Program-made: the position numbers and the translations under genes
NCBI RefSeq assembly: GCF_937876455.1
Contig: NZ_CALFIG010000039.1
Span: 1-15,234 of the forward strand
Reading direction: 5' to 3'
Origin: an uncultured Flavobacterium sp.
GTDB lineage: Bacteria; Bacteroidota; Bacteroidia; Flavobacteriales; Flavobacteriaceae
Length of the DNA stretch: 15,234 nt
Notes under the pieces: model-generated
The model's database searches: none
The model's input: the letters and a program-made list of their open reading frames with translations, nothing else
Told to the model about the DNA's origin: nothing
Shown: piece by piece, positions 8,981 to 15,206 of the stretch
Position numbering within the stretch: position 1 is the stretch's first letter
Layout: every line of letters starts with the position of its first letter

Positions 8981-9137
8981 CAATGGACAAAATTTTGATT
9001 AAAAAAAGTAATTTTTTTTTGTGTAAAAACACATGCTTAATTATACTTCCTTTTTTAATAACCATAACATCTTTGAAAACAAACAAGGAAAGTTAGAATA
9101 TTTTCTTTCTTCGTTTATGGTTACTTTTTTTTTTTTG

Positions 9138-9165
9138 CAAAATTAAAAAATTTAATATACGCAAA
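9138..9165 (-). promoter_or_regulatory. Weak candidate promoter for rpoBC
   Basis: On the minus strand TAATTTTG (9145-9138) fits the Bacteroidota -7 box TAnnTTTG, and TTTG (9165-9162) could be the -33 element. The spacer is only 16 nt, shorter than the usual 17-23, and the region is so AT-rich that a chance match is easy. It lies just downstream of the rplL-rpoB stem-loop, where an internal promoter would be useful. Confidence 0.3.
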
Positions 9166-9167
9166 AT

Positions 9168-9205
9168 GGTTTAGACCTTTGAGAGGAAATCTCAAGGTCT
9201 AAACC
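9168..9205 (-). terminator. Attenuator-like stem-loop between rplL and rpoB
   Basis: Arms 9168-9184 and 9190-9205 (GGTTTAGACCTTTGAGA and TCTCAAGGTCTAAACC) pair over 16 bp with one bulge and a 5-nt loop, starting 22 bp after the rplL stop. On the minus strand the stem is followed by ATTTTGCG, a weak and interrupted U-tract. This suggests partial termination, as known for the rplL-rpoB attenuator of E. coli, or an RNA processing site. The strength cannot be judged from sequence. Confidence 0.6.
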
Positions 9206-9227
9206 TAGCTTTTTTTGATAAGTTAGC

Positions 9228-9602
9228 TTATTTTAACTCAACAACAGCTCCTGCTTCTTCAAGTGCTTTCTTAAGACCTTCTGCTTCGTCTTTAGAAACA
9301 CCTTCTTTAACATTTGTTGGAGCAGCATCAACTAAATCTTTAGCTTCTTTAAGTCCTAAACCAGTTAATTCTTTAACTGCTTTAACAACTCCTAATTTAG
9401 AAGCTCCAGCATCTTTTAATACTACTGTAAATTCTGTTTGTTCAGAAGCACCAGCATCACCTGCACCAGCTCCTCCAGCAACTACTACTGCAGCAGCAGC
9501 AGGCTCGATACCATACTCATCTTTTAATATTGTTGCTAATTCGTTAACTTCTTTAACTGTTAAGTTAACTAATTGCTCTGCGAATTGTTTTAAATCTGCC
9601 AT
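9228..9602 (-). CDS. rplL: 50S ribosomal protein L7/L12
   Basis: The 124-aa stalk protein that binds L10 as dimers and recruits translational GTPases such as EF-Tu, encoded a few genes upstream. The N-terminal dimerisation/L10-binding region is residues 1-32. The Ala/Gly-rich flexible hinge covers about 34-54, and the globular C-terminal domain runs from 55 to 124 and carries the factor-binding helix KLGVVKAVKELTGLGLKEAK. Length and layout are normal for the family. It follows rplJ by 53 bp with no Shine-Dalgarno, which is odd for a protein made in several copies per ribosome; the A-rich leader GATAGAAAAA probably serves instead. Confidence 0.98.
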   Translation of the reverse strand: MADLKQFAEQLVNLTVKEVNELATILKDEYGIEPAAAAVVVAGGAGAGDAGASEQTEFTVVLKDAGASKLGVVKAVKELTGLGLKEAKDLVDAAPTNVKEGVSKDEAEGLKKALEEAGAVVELK

Positions 9603-9655
9603 TTTTTCTATCTTTAATGTGTTTAAAAAATATAATAATTTATAGTGCGTTTGTA

Positions 9656-10156
9656 TTATTCTGCTACTTCACCTTTTGTTTCTGCATTATTTAATAAAGC
9701 AGAAAGGATTCGTTTAGCAGGAGATTGAAGTAATCCAATGATTTCGCCAATAACTTCTTCTTTAGATTTAATAGCTACTAAGCTATCTAATAAGTTATCT
9801 CCGATATAGATTTCTTGATTAATAAAAGCTCCTTTGAAAACAGGTTTATCTCCTTTTTTACGGAATTCTTTGATAATTTTAGCTGGTCCATTTGCGGTTT
9901 CAGCAATCATCATTGATGTATTTCCTTTTAAAACAGATGATAAATCACCGTAATCTGTAGCCGAAGCTTCCAATGCTTTCTCTAGCAATGTGTTTTTTAC
10001 CACTTCTAATTTGATACCTGCTTTGAAACAAGCTCTTCTTAGATTTGAGGTAGTATCTGCATCTAGTCCTGAAATGTCTGCTAAATAAACAACATTTACA
10101 CCTTCTAACTGTGCAGTTAAATCTTGAATAGCAATTGCTTTTTCTTCTCTAGTCAT
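9656..10156 (-). CDS. rplJ: 50S ribosomal protein L10
   Basis: The 166-aa base of the ribosomal stalk. The N-terminal rRNA-binding domain (about 1-125) contains the family signatures YLADISGLDA (24-33) and VVKNTLLEKAL (52-62). The C-terminal helix (about 128-160) is the binding site for L7/L12 dimers. In E. coli the L10-L12 complex represses translation from a long leader upstream of rplJ. Here only 22 bp separate rplJ from rplA, so such a leader would have to lie inside the rplA coding sequence or be absent. There is no Shine-Dalgarno. Confidence 0.97.
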   Translation of the reverse strand: MTREEKAIAIQDLTAQLEGVNVVYLADISGLDADTTSNLRRACFKAGIKLEVVKNTLLEKALEASATDYGDLSSVLKGNTSMMIAETANGPAKIIKEFRKKGDKPVFKGAFINQEIYIGDNLLDSLVAIKSKEEVIGEIIGLLQSPAKRILSALLNNAETKGEVAE

Positions 10157-10178
10157 ACTAAATATTTTTAACTACCAA

Positions 10179-10868
10179 TTATACTGCTTTAGGGTCTAAA
10201 GCAATAGCAGGACTTTGTGTACTTGATAAGTGAATAGACTTAATATAAGTACCTTTAGCTGCAGTTGGTTTTAATTTGATTAATGTTTGAACAATTTCGT
10301 GTGCATTGTCATAGATTTTATCTGCATCAAATGATACTTTACCTATACCTGCATGAACGATACCAGTTTTATCAACTTTAAAGTCAATTTTACCAGCTTT
10401 TACTTCTTGAACAGCCTTAGCAACATCCATAGTTACTGTACCTGTTTTAGGATTAGGCATTAAACCTCTTGGCCCTAAAACACGTCCTAATGGACCTAAT
10501 TTACCCATAACAGCAGGCATTGTGATGATTACATCAACATCTGTCCAACCGTCTTTGATTTTTTGAAGGTAATCATCTAAACCAACGTGGTCTGCACCAG
10601 CTGCTTTAGCTTCAGCTTCTTTATCAGGAGTAACAAGTGCTAACACTCTTACATCTTTACCAGTTCCGTGAGGTAATGAAACCACACCTCTAACCATTTG
10701 ATTCGCTTTTCTAGGATCTACACCTAAACGTACTGCGATATCAACAGACTCATCAAATTTTGCAGAAGCTATTTCTTTAATTAAAGCCGAAGCTTCTTTT
10801 AAAGAATATAATTTATTCTTCTCAATTTTTGATGCAGCCACTTTTTGCTTTTTTGTCAATTTTGCCAT
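10179..10868 (-). CDS. rplA: 50S ribosomal protein L1
   Basis: The 229-aa protein of the mobile L1 stalk, which binds 23S rRNA and helps eject deacylated tRNA from the E site. Domain I comes from the two ends of the chain and includes FDESVDIAVRLGVDP (38-52) and the C-terminal KGTYIKSIHLSST. The inserted domain II (about 68-160) carries LGPRGLMPNPKTGTVT (131-146). The length is usual for bacteria. It starts 19 bp after the rplK stop, so the two are probably translated together. L1 is the known repressor of the rplK-rplA mRNA in E. coli. Confidence 0.98.
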   Translation of the reverse strand: MAKLTKKQKVAASKIEKNKLYSLKEASALIKEIASAKFDESVDIAVRLGVDPRKANQMVRGVVSLPHGTGKDVRVLALVTPDKEAEAKAAGADHVGLDDYLQKIKDGWTDVDVIITMPAVMGKLGPLGRVLGPRGLMPNPKTGTVTMDVAKAVQEVKAGKIDFKVDKTGIVHAGIGKVSFDADKIYDNAHEIVQTLIKLKPTAAKGTYIKSIHLSSTQSPAIALDPKAV

Positions 10869-10887
10869 GTCTAATTCTTTTTAACGA

Positions 10888-11325
10888 TTAAAAAGGAGCA
10901 TTTCCTGTTACTGTAATACCCATAGATCTTGCTGTACCTGCAACCATACTCATTGCTTTTTCTAAAGTAAAAGCGTTTAAGTCTGGCATTTTGTCTTCAG
11001 CAATAGTCTTAATTTGATCCCAAGTAACACTTGCAACCTTTTTACGGTTAGGTTCACCTGAACCAGACTTTAATTTTGCTGCCTCTAATAATTGAATTGC
11101 AGCAGGTGGCGTTTTAACAACAAAGTCAAAAGACTTGTCTTTATACACAGTAATTTGTACTGGTAAAACTTTGCCAGGTTTATCTTGTGTTCTTGCATTA
11201 AACTGCTTACAGAACTCCATGATGTTAACCCCAGCAGCCCCCAAAGCAGGTCCAACCGGTGGCGATGGATTCGCTGCACCTCCCTTAACTTGTAGTTTAA
11301 CTACTTTACTAACTTCTTTTGCCAT
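10888..11325 (-). CDS. rplK: 50S ribosomal protein L11
   Basis: The 145-aa protein of the GTPase-associated centre. The N-terminal domain has the proline-rich PPVGPALG segment (22-29), the site involved in thiostrepton action. The C-terminal rRNA-binding domain (about 75-145) includes KSGSGEPNRKKVASVTWDQI and ends GTARSMGITV. It lies 66 bp after nusG, and that gap can form alternative hairpins. The ATG is preceded by TTTTTTTAAAA rather than a Shine-Dalgarno. Confidence 0.98.
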   Translation of the reverse strand: MAKEVSKVVKLQVKGGAANPSPPVGPALGAAGVNIMEFCKQFNARTQDKPGKVLPVQITVYKDKSFDFVVKTPPAAIQLLEAAKLKSGSGEPNRKKVASVTWDQIKTIAEDKMPDLNAFTLEKAMSMVAGTARSMGITVTGNAPF

Positions 11326-11341
11326 TTTTAAAAAAATTTAG

Positions 11342-11371
11342 CACATCTATCAATTGGAAGCGATTGATGTG
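11342..11371 (-). promoter_or_regulatory. Candidate L1-type translational control hairpin upstream of rplK
   Basis: Two pairings share the bases 11366-11368 and so exclude each other: CACATC (11342-11347) with GATGTG (11366-11371), and ATCAAT (11349-11354) with ATTGAT (11363-11368). A combined form has two short helices with a 4-nt bulge on one side. In E. coli, L1 represses translation from a structure just upstream of rplK, so this is where such a site would lie. No exact L1-site consensus is recognisable. Confidence 0.35.
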
Positions 11372-11391
11372 ATTTATATATGTAACGAAAA

Positions 11392-11943
11392 TTATACTTT
11401 TTCAACTTGCATAAAACTTAGCTCTAAAGGTGTTTTTCTTCCAAAAATTTTCACCATTACTTCAAGTTTACGCTTTTCTTCATTTACTTTTTCAATAGTT
11501 CCATTGAAACCATTAAAAGGACCATCAATTACTTTTACTGTTTCACCAATAGTATAAGGTATATTGATGTTTTCTGTTTTAACAGACAGCTCATCCACTT
11601 TACCTAACATACGGTTTACTTCAGCTTGTCTTAAAGGAACTGCGTCTCCGCCTTTAGTTTCACCTAAAAATCCAATAACACCCGTAATTGATTTTATTAT
11701 GTGAGGAATTTCTCCCGTTAGGTTAGCTTCTATCATAACGTAACCTGGAAAATACACTCTTTCTTTTGCTATTTTTTTCCCATCTCTTACTTGCACAACT
11801 TTTTCAGTAGGCACAAGTACTTGAGAAATATAATCAGCCATTCCCACACGATTAATCTCTTGTTCTATATAAGACTTAATCTTGTTTTCTTGGCCACTTA
11901 CAGCTCTTACAACATACCACTTCTTTACATTATTATCAGCCAT
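11392..11943 (-). CDS. nusG: Transcription termination/antitermination factor NusG
   Basis: A 183-aa NusG that binds the beta' clamp of RNA polymerase and links it to Rho or the ribosome. The NGN domain covers about residues 8-112 (KWYVVRAVSGQENKIK at the start; ERVYFPGYVMIEA at 61-73). The KOW domain lies at about 132-183 (GETVKVIDGPFNGFNGTI at 133-150). The length is normal with no extra insert. Its ATG is 6 bp after the secE stop, which indicates coupled translation. The preceding AAAAGG belongs to the secE coding end and may help initiation by chance. Confidence 0.97.
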   Translation of the reverse strand: MADNNVKKWYVVRAVSGQENKIKSYIEQEINRVGMADYISQVLVPTEKVVQVRDGKKIAKERVYFPGYVMIEANLTGEIPHIIKSITGVIGFLGETKGGDAVPLRQAEVNRMLGKVDELSVKTENINIPYTIGETVKVIDGPFNGFNGTIEKVNEEKRKLEVMVKIFGRKTPLELSFMQVEKV

Positions 11944-11949
11944 TGTATA

Positions 11950-12138
11950 TTAACCTTTTAATAAATTAAAGAAACCGTTTAATATCTTAGTGAAAGATAC
12001 ATCAACTCCCCATGTTGCTAAAGCGAAAATAACAGAAAATAATGCAACTATAATAGTATACTTTTGGACTTCGTCCCAAGCAGGCCAAGTTACATTAGAC
12101 TTTAATTCTTCGAAAGCTTCAGAAAAATATTTTAACAT
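11950..12138 (-). CDS. secE: Preprotein translocase subunit SecE
   Basis: A 62-aa single-span SecE, the clamp that holds SecY together in the inner membrane. The N-terminal amphipathic helix (1-16) is followed by the family motif VTWP (16-19), then one hydrophobic segment (about 28-46) and a short amphipathic tail. This is the short form typical of bacteria outside the enterics. The start lies 19 bp after the mature 3' end of tRNA-Trp, which leaves no room for a separate promoter, so it must be co-transcribed with the tRNA. Confidence 0.95.
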   Translation of the reverse strand: MLKYFSEAFEELKSNVTWPAWDEVQKYTIIVALFSVIFALATWGVDVSFTKILNGFFNLLKG

Positions 12139-12157
12139 GATATTTTACTTTATTTAG

Positions 12158-12228
12158 CACGAGCGGAGGGATTCGAACCCCCATCAATGGTTTTGGAGAC
12201 CACTATTCTACCCTTGAACTACGCTCGT
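12158..12228 (-). tRNA. tRNA-Trp (CCA)
   Basis: A complete 71-nt cloverleaf on the minus strand. The acceptor stem is ACGAGCG/CGCTCGT with discriminator G73. The anticodon arm is GTGGT-CTCCAAA-ACCAT with anticodon CCA, and the T arm is GGGGG-TTCGAAT-CCCTC. The 3' CCA is not encoded. The tuf-tRNA-Trp-secE order is widely conserved in bacteria. Its 5' end lies only five bases after the U-tract of the tuf terminator. Confidence 0.96.
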
Positions 12229-12233
12229 ATGTT

Positions 12234-12262
12234 AAAAAACCAGTGCCGTCAAAACGACACTG
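12234..12262 (-). terminator. Terminator-like hairpin after tuf
   Basis: In the minus-strand RNA, CAGUGUCGU and ACGGCACUG form a 9-bp stem with one G-U pair and a UUUG loop (12241-12249 with 12254-12262). After one G come six Us (complement of 12234-12239). This fits a Rho-independent terminator for tuf. tRNA-Trp begins five bases later, so read-through must be common or the hairpin also acts as a processing signal. Confidence 0.75.
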
Positions 12263-12288
12263 ATTCTTATATTAATTTAAACTTGTAA

Positions 12289-13476
12289 TTAGTCTAAAAT
12301 TTCAGTTACCTGACCAGCACCTACAGTTCTACCACCTTCACGAACAGCAAAACGTAAACCTACTGATAATGCAATTGCACTTAATAATTCAACTTCAATA
12401 GTTAAGTTATCTCCAGGCATAACCATATCTCTACCTGCTGGTAAAGAAATTGTACCAGTTACGTCAGTTGTACGTACATAAAACTGAGGACGGTAGTTAT
12501 TGTGGAATGGTGTATGACGACCACCTTCTTCTTTTTTCAAGATATAAACCTCTGCTTTGAATTTAGCATGTGGCTTAACTGAACCTGGTTTACAGATTAC
12601 CATACCTCTTTTGATATCAGCTTTGTCAATACCTCTTAATAATAAACCTACGTTATCACCAGCTTCACCTCTATCAAGGATTTTACGGAACATCTCAACT
12701 CCTGTAATTGTAGAAGTTAATTTATCAGCTCCCATACCGATGATTTCAACAGGATCTCCAGTATTAGCAACTCCAGTTTCGATACGACCTGTAGCAACAG
12801 TTCCACGACCTGTAATTGTAAATACGTCTTCAACTGGCATTAAGAATGGTTTATCAACGTCACGAGCTGGTAATTCAATCCAATTATCAACTGCTTCCAT
12901 TAATTCCATTACAGTAGCAACCCATTTTGGATCACCGTTTAATGCTCCTAAAGCAGAACCTTGAACAACAGGACCATTATCACCATCATATTGATAGAAA
13001 GATAATAAATCTCTGATTTCCATTTCTACTAATTCTAATAATTCAGCATCGTCAACCATGTCAACTTTGTTCATGAATACAACCATTCTAGGCACACCTA
13101 CTTGACGTCCTAAAAGGATATGCTCACGAGTTTGTGGCATTGGACCATCTGTAGCAGCAACTACTAAGATAGCACCATCCATTTGAGCAGCACCTGTAAC
13201 CATGTTCTTAACGTAATCCGCGTGACCTGGACAGTCAACGTGAGCGTAGTGACGATTAGCAGTTGAATACTCAACGTGTGAAGTATTAATTGTAATACCT
13301 CTTTCTTTTTCTTCTGGAGCGTTATCAATTTGGTCAAATGATTTTGCTTCAGATAAACCTGCATCAGCTAATACTTTAGTGATTGCAGCTGTTAACGTAG
13401 TTTTCCCGTGGTCTACGTGTCCGATAGTACCAATATTTAAATGGGGCTTCGAACGATCAAATGTTTCTTTTGCCAT
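12289..13476 (-). CDS. tuf: Elongation factor Tu
   Basis: The 395-aa GTPase that brings aminoacyl-tRNA to the ribosome. In the G domain, G1 is GHVDHGKT (19-26), G2 is RGITI (59-63) with T62, and G3 is DCPGH (81-85) with the catalytic H85. G4 is NKVD (136-139) and G5 is SAL (174-176). Domains 2 and 3 follow from about residue 210 (VEDVFTITGRGTVATGR) to the C-terminal GAGQVTEILD. The protein is intact and of normal length. It is preceded by tRNA-Thr with 57 bp between and has no Shine-Dalgarno. It is probably transcribed from the promoter upstream of tRNA-Tyr, with the tRNAs cut out of the leader. Confidence 0.99.
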   Translation of the reverse strand: MAKETFDRSKPHLNIGTIGHVDHGKTTLTAAITKVLADAGLSEAKSFDQIDNAPEEKERGITINTSHVEYSTANRHYAHVDCPGHADYVKNMVTGAAQMDGAILVVAATDGPMPQTREHILLGRQVGVPRMVVFMNKVDMVDDAELLELVEMEIRDLLSFYQYDGDNGPVVQGSALGALNGDPKWVATVMELMEAVDNWIELPARDVDKPFLMPVEDVFTITGRGTVATGRIETGVANTGDPVEIIGMGADKLTSTITGVEMFRKILDRGEAGDNVGLLLRGIDKADIKRGMVICKPGSVKPHAKFKAEVYILKKEEGGRHTPFHNNYRPQFYVRTTDVTGTISLPAGRDMVMPGDNLTIEVELLSAIALSVGLRFAVREGGRTVGAGQVTEILD

Positions 13477-13533
13477 GACTTTAAAATTTAATCTTAGTTA
13501 TATATTAGTGTTCAAAAAATTAATTCAAACTTG

Positions 13534-13605
13534 AGCCAATGACGGGATTTGAACCCGTGACCTCTTCCTTACCAAGGAAGCACTCTACCCCTGAGCTACA
13601 CCGGC
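13534..13605 (-). tRNA. tRNA-Thr (GGT)
   Basis: A 72-nt cloverleaf on the minus strand. The acceptor stem is GCCGGTG/CATTGGC with two G-U pairs and discriminator T73. The anticodon arm is CTTCC-TTGGTAA-GGAAG with anticodon GGT, and the T arm is ACGGG-TTCAAAT-CCCGT. CCA is not encoded. Its place before tuf matches thrT-tufB in E. coli. Confidence 0.96.
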
Positions 13606-13615
13606 TAGTGTAAAT

Positions 13616-13670
13616 CAGAAGTTAGAATTTAGAAGTTAGAATAAATATCTAAATTCAGAATTCTAAATTC
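13616..13670. repeat. Two facing heptad arrays in the tRNA-Tyr/tRNA-Thr spacer
   Basis: On the plus strand four heptads run AGAAGTT, AGAATTT, AGAAGTT, AGAATAA (13617-13644). After three bases, TCTAAAT, TCAGAAT, TCTAAAT (13648-13668) follow. The two halves are partly inverted copies: GAATTTAGAA (13625-13634) and TTCTAAATTC (13661-13670) are perfect complements. The RNA would fold into a hairpin between the two tRNAs and could assist their processing. Confidence 0.8.
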
Positions 13671-13677
13671 ATTTCTG

Positions 13678-13759
<82 letters not shown>

Positions 13760-13775
13760 AGCCTTAATGTGCGTG

Positions 13776-13806
13776 CAAATATACTATTGTTTTTAGATGT
13801 TCCCAA
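13776..13806 (-). promoter_or_regulatory. Promoter of the tRNA-Tyr/tRNA-Thr/tuf operon
   Basis: TATATTTG (13783-13776) is a perfect match to the Bacteroidota -7 box TAnnTTTG, and TTG (13806-13804) is the -33 element, with a 20-nt spacer. Transcription should start near 13770, about 11 bases before the mature tRNA-Tyr 5' end. It lies between the terminator of the upstream gene and the tRNA, exactly where it is needed. Confidence 0.85.
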
Positions 13807-13854
13807 TCTTTTTTTAAGTATTTTCAAGTTTAAATTCTAACTCCTTGTAAATGA

Positions 13855-13887
13855 ATAAAAAAAAATCTCCATACGGAGATTTTTTTT
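13855..13887 (-). terminator. Intrinsic terminator of the TlpA-like gene
   Basis: TCTCC (13866-13870) and GGAGA (13875-13879) pair around a 4-nt loop, extended by eight A-T pairs to give a 13-bp stem (13858-13887). On the minus strand the 3' side is a long T-run. The stem starts 23 bp after the stop codon. Confidence 0.85.
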
Positions 13888-13910
13888 ATAATGGAGTAAA
13901 TAAATTTTAC

Positions 13911-15038
13911 TTATTTGCTTAAAAGTTCTACTACTTTCGCTTTTAATTCTTCACCTTTTAAATCTTTTGCAACAATATTTCCTTTTGCATCAAGAATAAA
14001 AGTAGAAGGTATTTGATTTACATTGTATTGTTTTGCAATAGGATCCACTTGAAAACCTTTTAGCGTAGAAACTTGTGTCCAAGTTAATTTATCTTTTGCA
14101 ATAGCTTCTTTCCATTTTGTTGCATCATCATCCATAGAAACACCTATGATGTTTAATCCTTTTGCATGTAATTCATTATATAAAGCCACTACACTTGGAT
14201 TTTCTTTTCTACAAGGTTCACACCAAGAAGCCCAAAAATCAATAATAGTTACTTTTCCTAAAACTTGTTTTAATGAAACGGTTTTACCATCTGGTGTTTT
14301 AGCAGAAAAATCTTGTGCTTGTTGTCCTTTTTCATTCTTTAATTTGGCATCAATCATTTTCTTTGTGTTTTTAGCACTCTTCGTAGCTAATAAACTAGAA
14401 TCTAATTTGTCAAAATAACTTTTTACTTCGCTAGTAGGTAATTTGCCTCTACTAATAAAGTTTTCTAAAAGCAGTACCGATAAAAACGCATCAGGATTAT
14501 TTTTAACAAAATCCACAGATTGCTTATCCATTTCATCAACTATAGCTAAATATTGTGTTTGAAGTTTTTTAATAGTTACTTCGTCTTTACTCTTTTGAGC
14601 AGTAATCATTGCTTCTTGATTTGCCGTTTGAAAAGCTTGTAATTTTTTGTAAATCACATCGGCTTTTGCATTGTATTCGGCAAATTTATCGTTGTTAGAA
14701 GTTCCAGAAATTTTAGATTTTTGAATTTCATCTTTATTGAACACCACATCAATACTTCCTTTTTCGATGATTACAGGTAGCATTTTTTTAGTTTGAAATT
14801 GTGGATCTACAACTCCATCGATGCTAATAAAACCTATTTCTGGAAGTTCTGCTTTTCCTTCAAATTCAAATTTTCCACCTTTTACTTCCACAGTATCAAT
14901 AGGCATAGGTCCCATTTCTCCTGAACCTTCTAAATATACTTTTGTTCCATCTTTAATGCCAGTCGCTGTTCCTTCAATTGAAAATTTATTACAAGAAACG
15001 AAAAGTAAGGCTGCTAATACTACTACTAATTTTTTCAT
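13911..15038 (-). CDS. TlpA-like thioredoxin-fold lipoprotein with N-terminal DUF4369-type domain
   Basis: A 375-aa predicted lipoprotein. A short signal peptide (MKKLVVVLAALLF) leads to a lipobox ending FVSC, so C16 is the likely lipidated residue. It has no acidic run after the cysteine of the kind that sends flavobacterial lipoproteins to the cell surface, so a periplasm-facing anchor is inferred. Residues about 18-110 are a beta-rich region with GTATGIKDGTKVYLEG, typical of DUF4369. A helical, Lys/Gln-rich linker follows (about 115-235). Residues about 238-375 are an AhpC/TSA-Redoxin type thioredoxin fold with the active site WCEPC (C273, C276) and the cis-proline in QIPSTF (P344). Such proteins reduce or exchange disulfides in the envelope; the substrate is unknown. 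The upstream gap has no Shine-Dalgarno. A terminator after the gene separates it from the tRNA operon. Confidence 0.93.
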   Translation of the reverse strand: MKKLVVVLAALLFVSCNKFSIEGTATGIKDGTKVYLEGSGEMGPMPIDTVEVKGGKFEFEGKAELPEIGFISIDGVVDPQFQTKKMLPVIIEKGSIDVVFNKDEIQKSKISGTSNNDKFAEYNAKADVIYKKLQAFQTANQEAMITAQKSKDEVTIKKLQTQYLAIVDEMDKQSVDFVKNNPDAFLSVLLLENFISRGKLPTSEVKSYFDKLDSSLLATKSAKNTKKMIDAKLKNEKGQQAQDFSAKTPDGKTVSLKQVLGKVTIIDFWASWCEPCRKENPSVVALYNELHAKGLNIIGVSMDDDATKWKEAIAKDKLTWTQVSTLKGFQVDPIAKQYNVNQIPSTFILDAKGNIVAKDLKGEELKAKVVELLSK

Positions 15039-15078
15039 TTTATTTTTTTATTATTCTTGTGTTTATTTTAAATTGAAA

Positions 15079-15086
15079 CAAAGGCA
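15079..15086 (-). promoter_or_regulatory. Weak candidate -7 box for the TlpA-like gene
   Basis: TGCCTTTG (15086-15079) differs from TAnnTTTG at one position and lies about 40 bp before the ATG, a plausible distance. No convincing -33 TTG is seen at the right spacing, so this is only a suggestion. Confidence 0.25.
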
Positions 15087-15154
15087 ACCAATACTTGAAC
15101 CTAACAGATAATTAATGGACGGAATAAGCTATAAATAAATTTTTATTTGTATTC

Positions 15155-15186
15155 TTGTGAAATTATTACTCATACCTTAGGTTTTG
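15155..15186 (+). promoter_or_regulatory. Candidate promoter for the divergent plus-strand gene
   Basis: TTG (15155-15157), a 20-nt spacer and TAGGTTTTG (15178-15186) resemble the Bacteroidota promoter, with one extra T in the -7 box. The start codon at 15207 would be about 15 bases after the transcript start. Confidence 0.4.
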
Positions 15187-15206
15187 GTACATAAACATAA
15201 AAATTT

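Noticed and set aside
8981..8983. TTG as the start of rpoB
   Set aside because: An ATG follows immediately in frame and gives the N-terminus MIANQTERINF, which fits flavobacterial RpoB; the TTG would add only one residue.
9020..9033. TGTGT/ACACA hairpin just upstream of rpoB
   Set aside because: The stem has only five base pairs in a very AT-rich stretch and is unlikely to be stable or meaningful.
9041..9070. Nine-codon minus-strand mini-ORF (MLWLLKKEV) in the rplL-rpoB gap
   Set aside because: It overlaps an inverted repeat and contains Trp and three Leu, so a leader peptide came to mind. Such short frames are common by chance in AT-rich DNA, and it has no initiation signal or linked terminator.
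11085..11279. Second minus-strand frame of 64 codons overlapping rplK
   Set aside because: It lies in another frame of the well-conserved L11 gene, with no recognisable domain or initiation signal.
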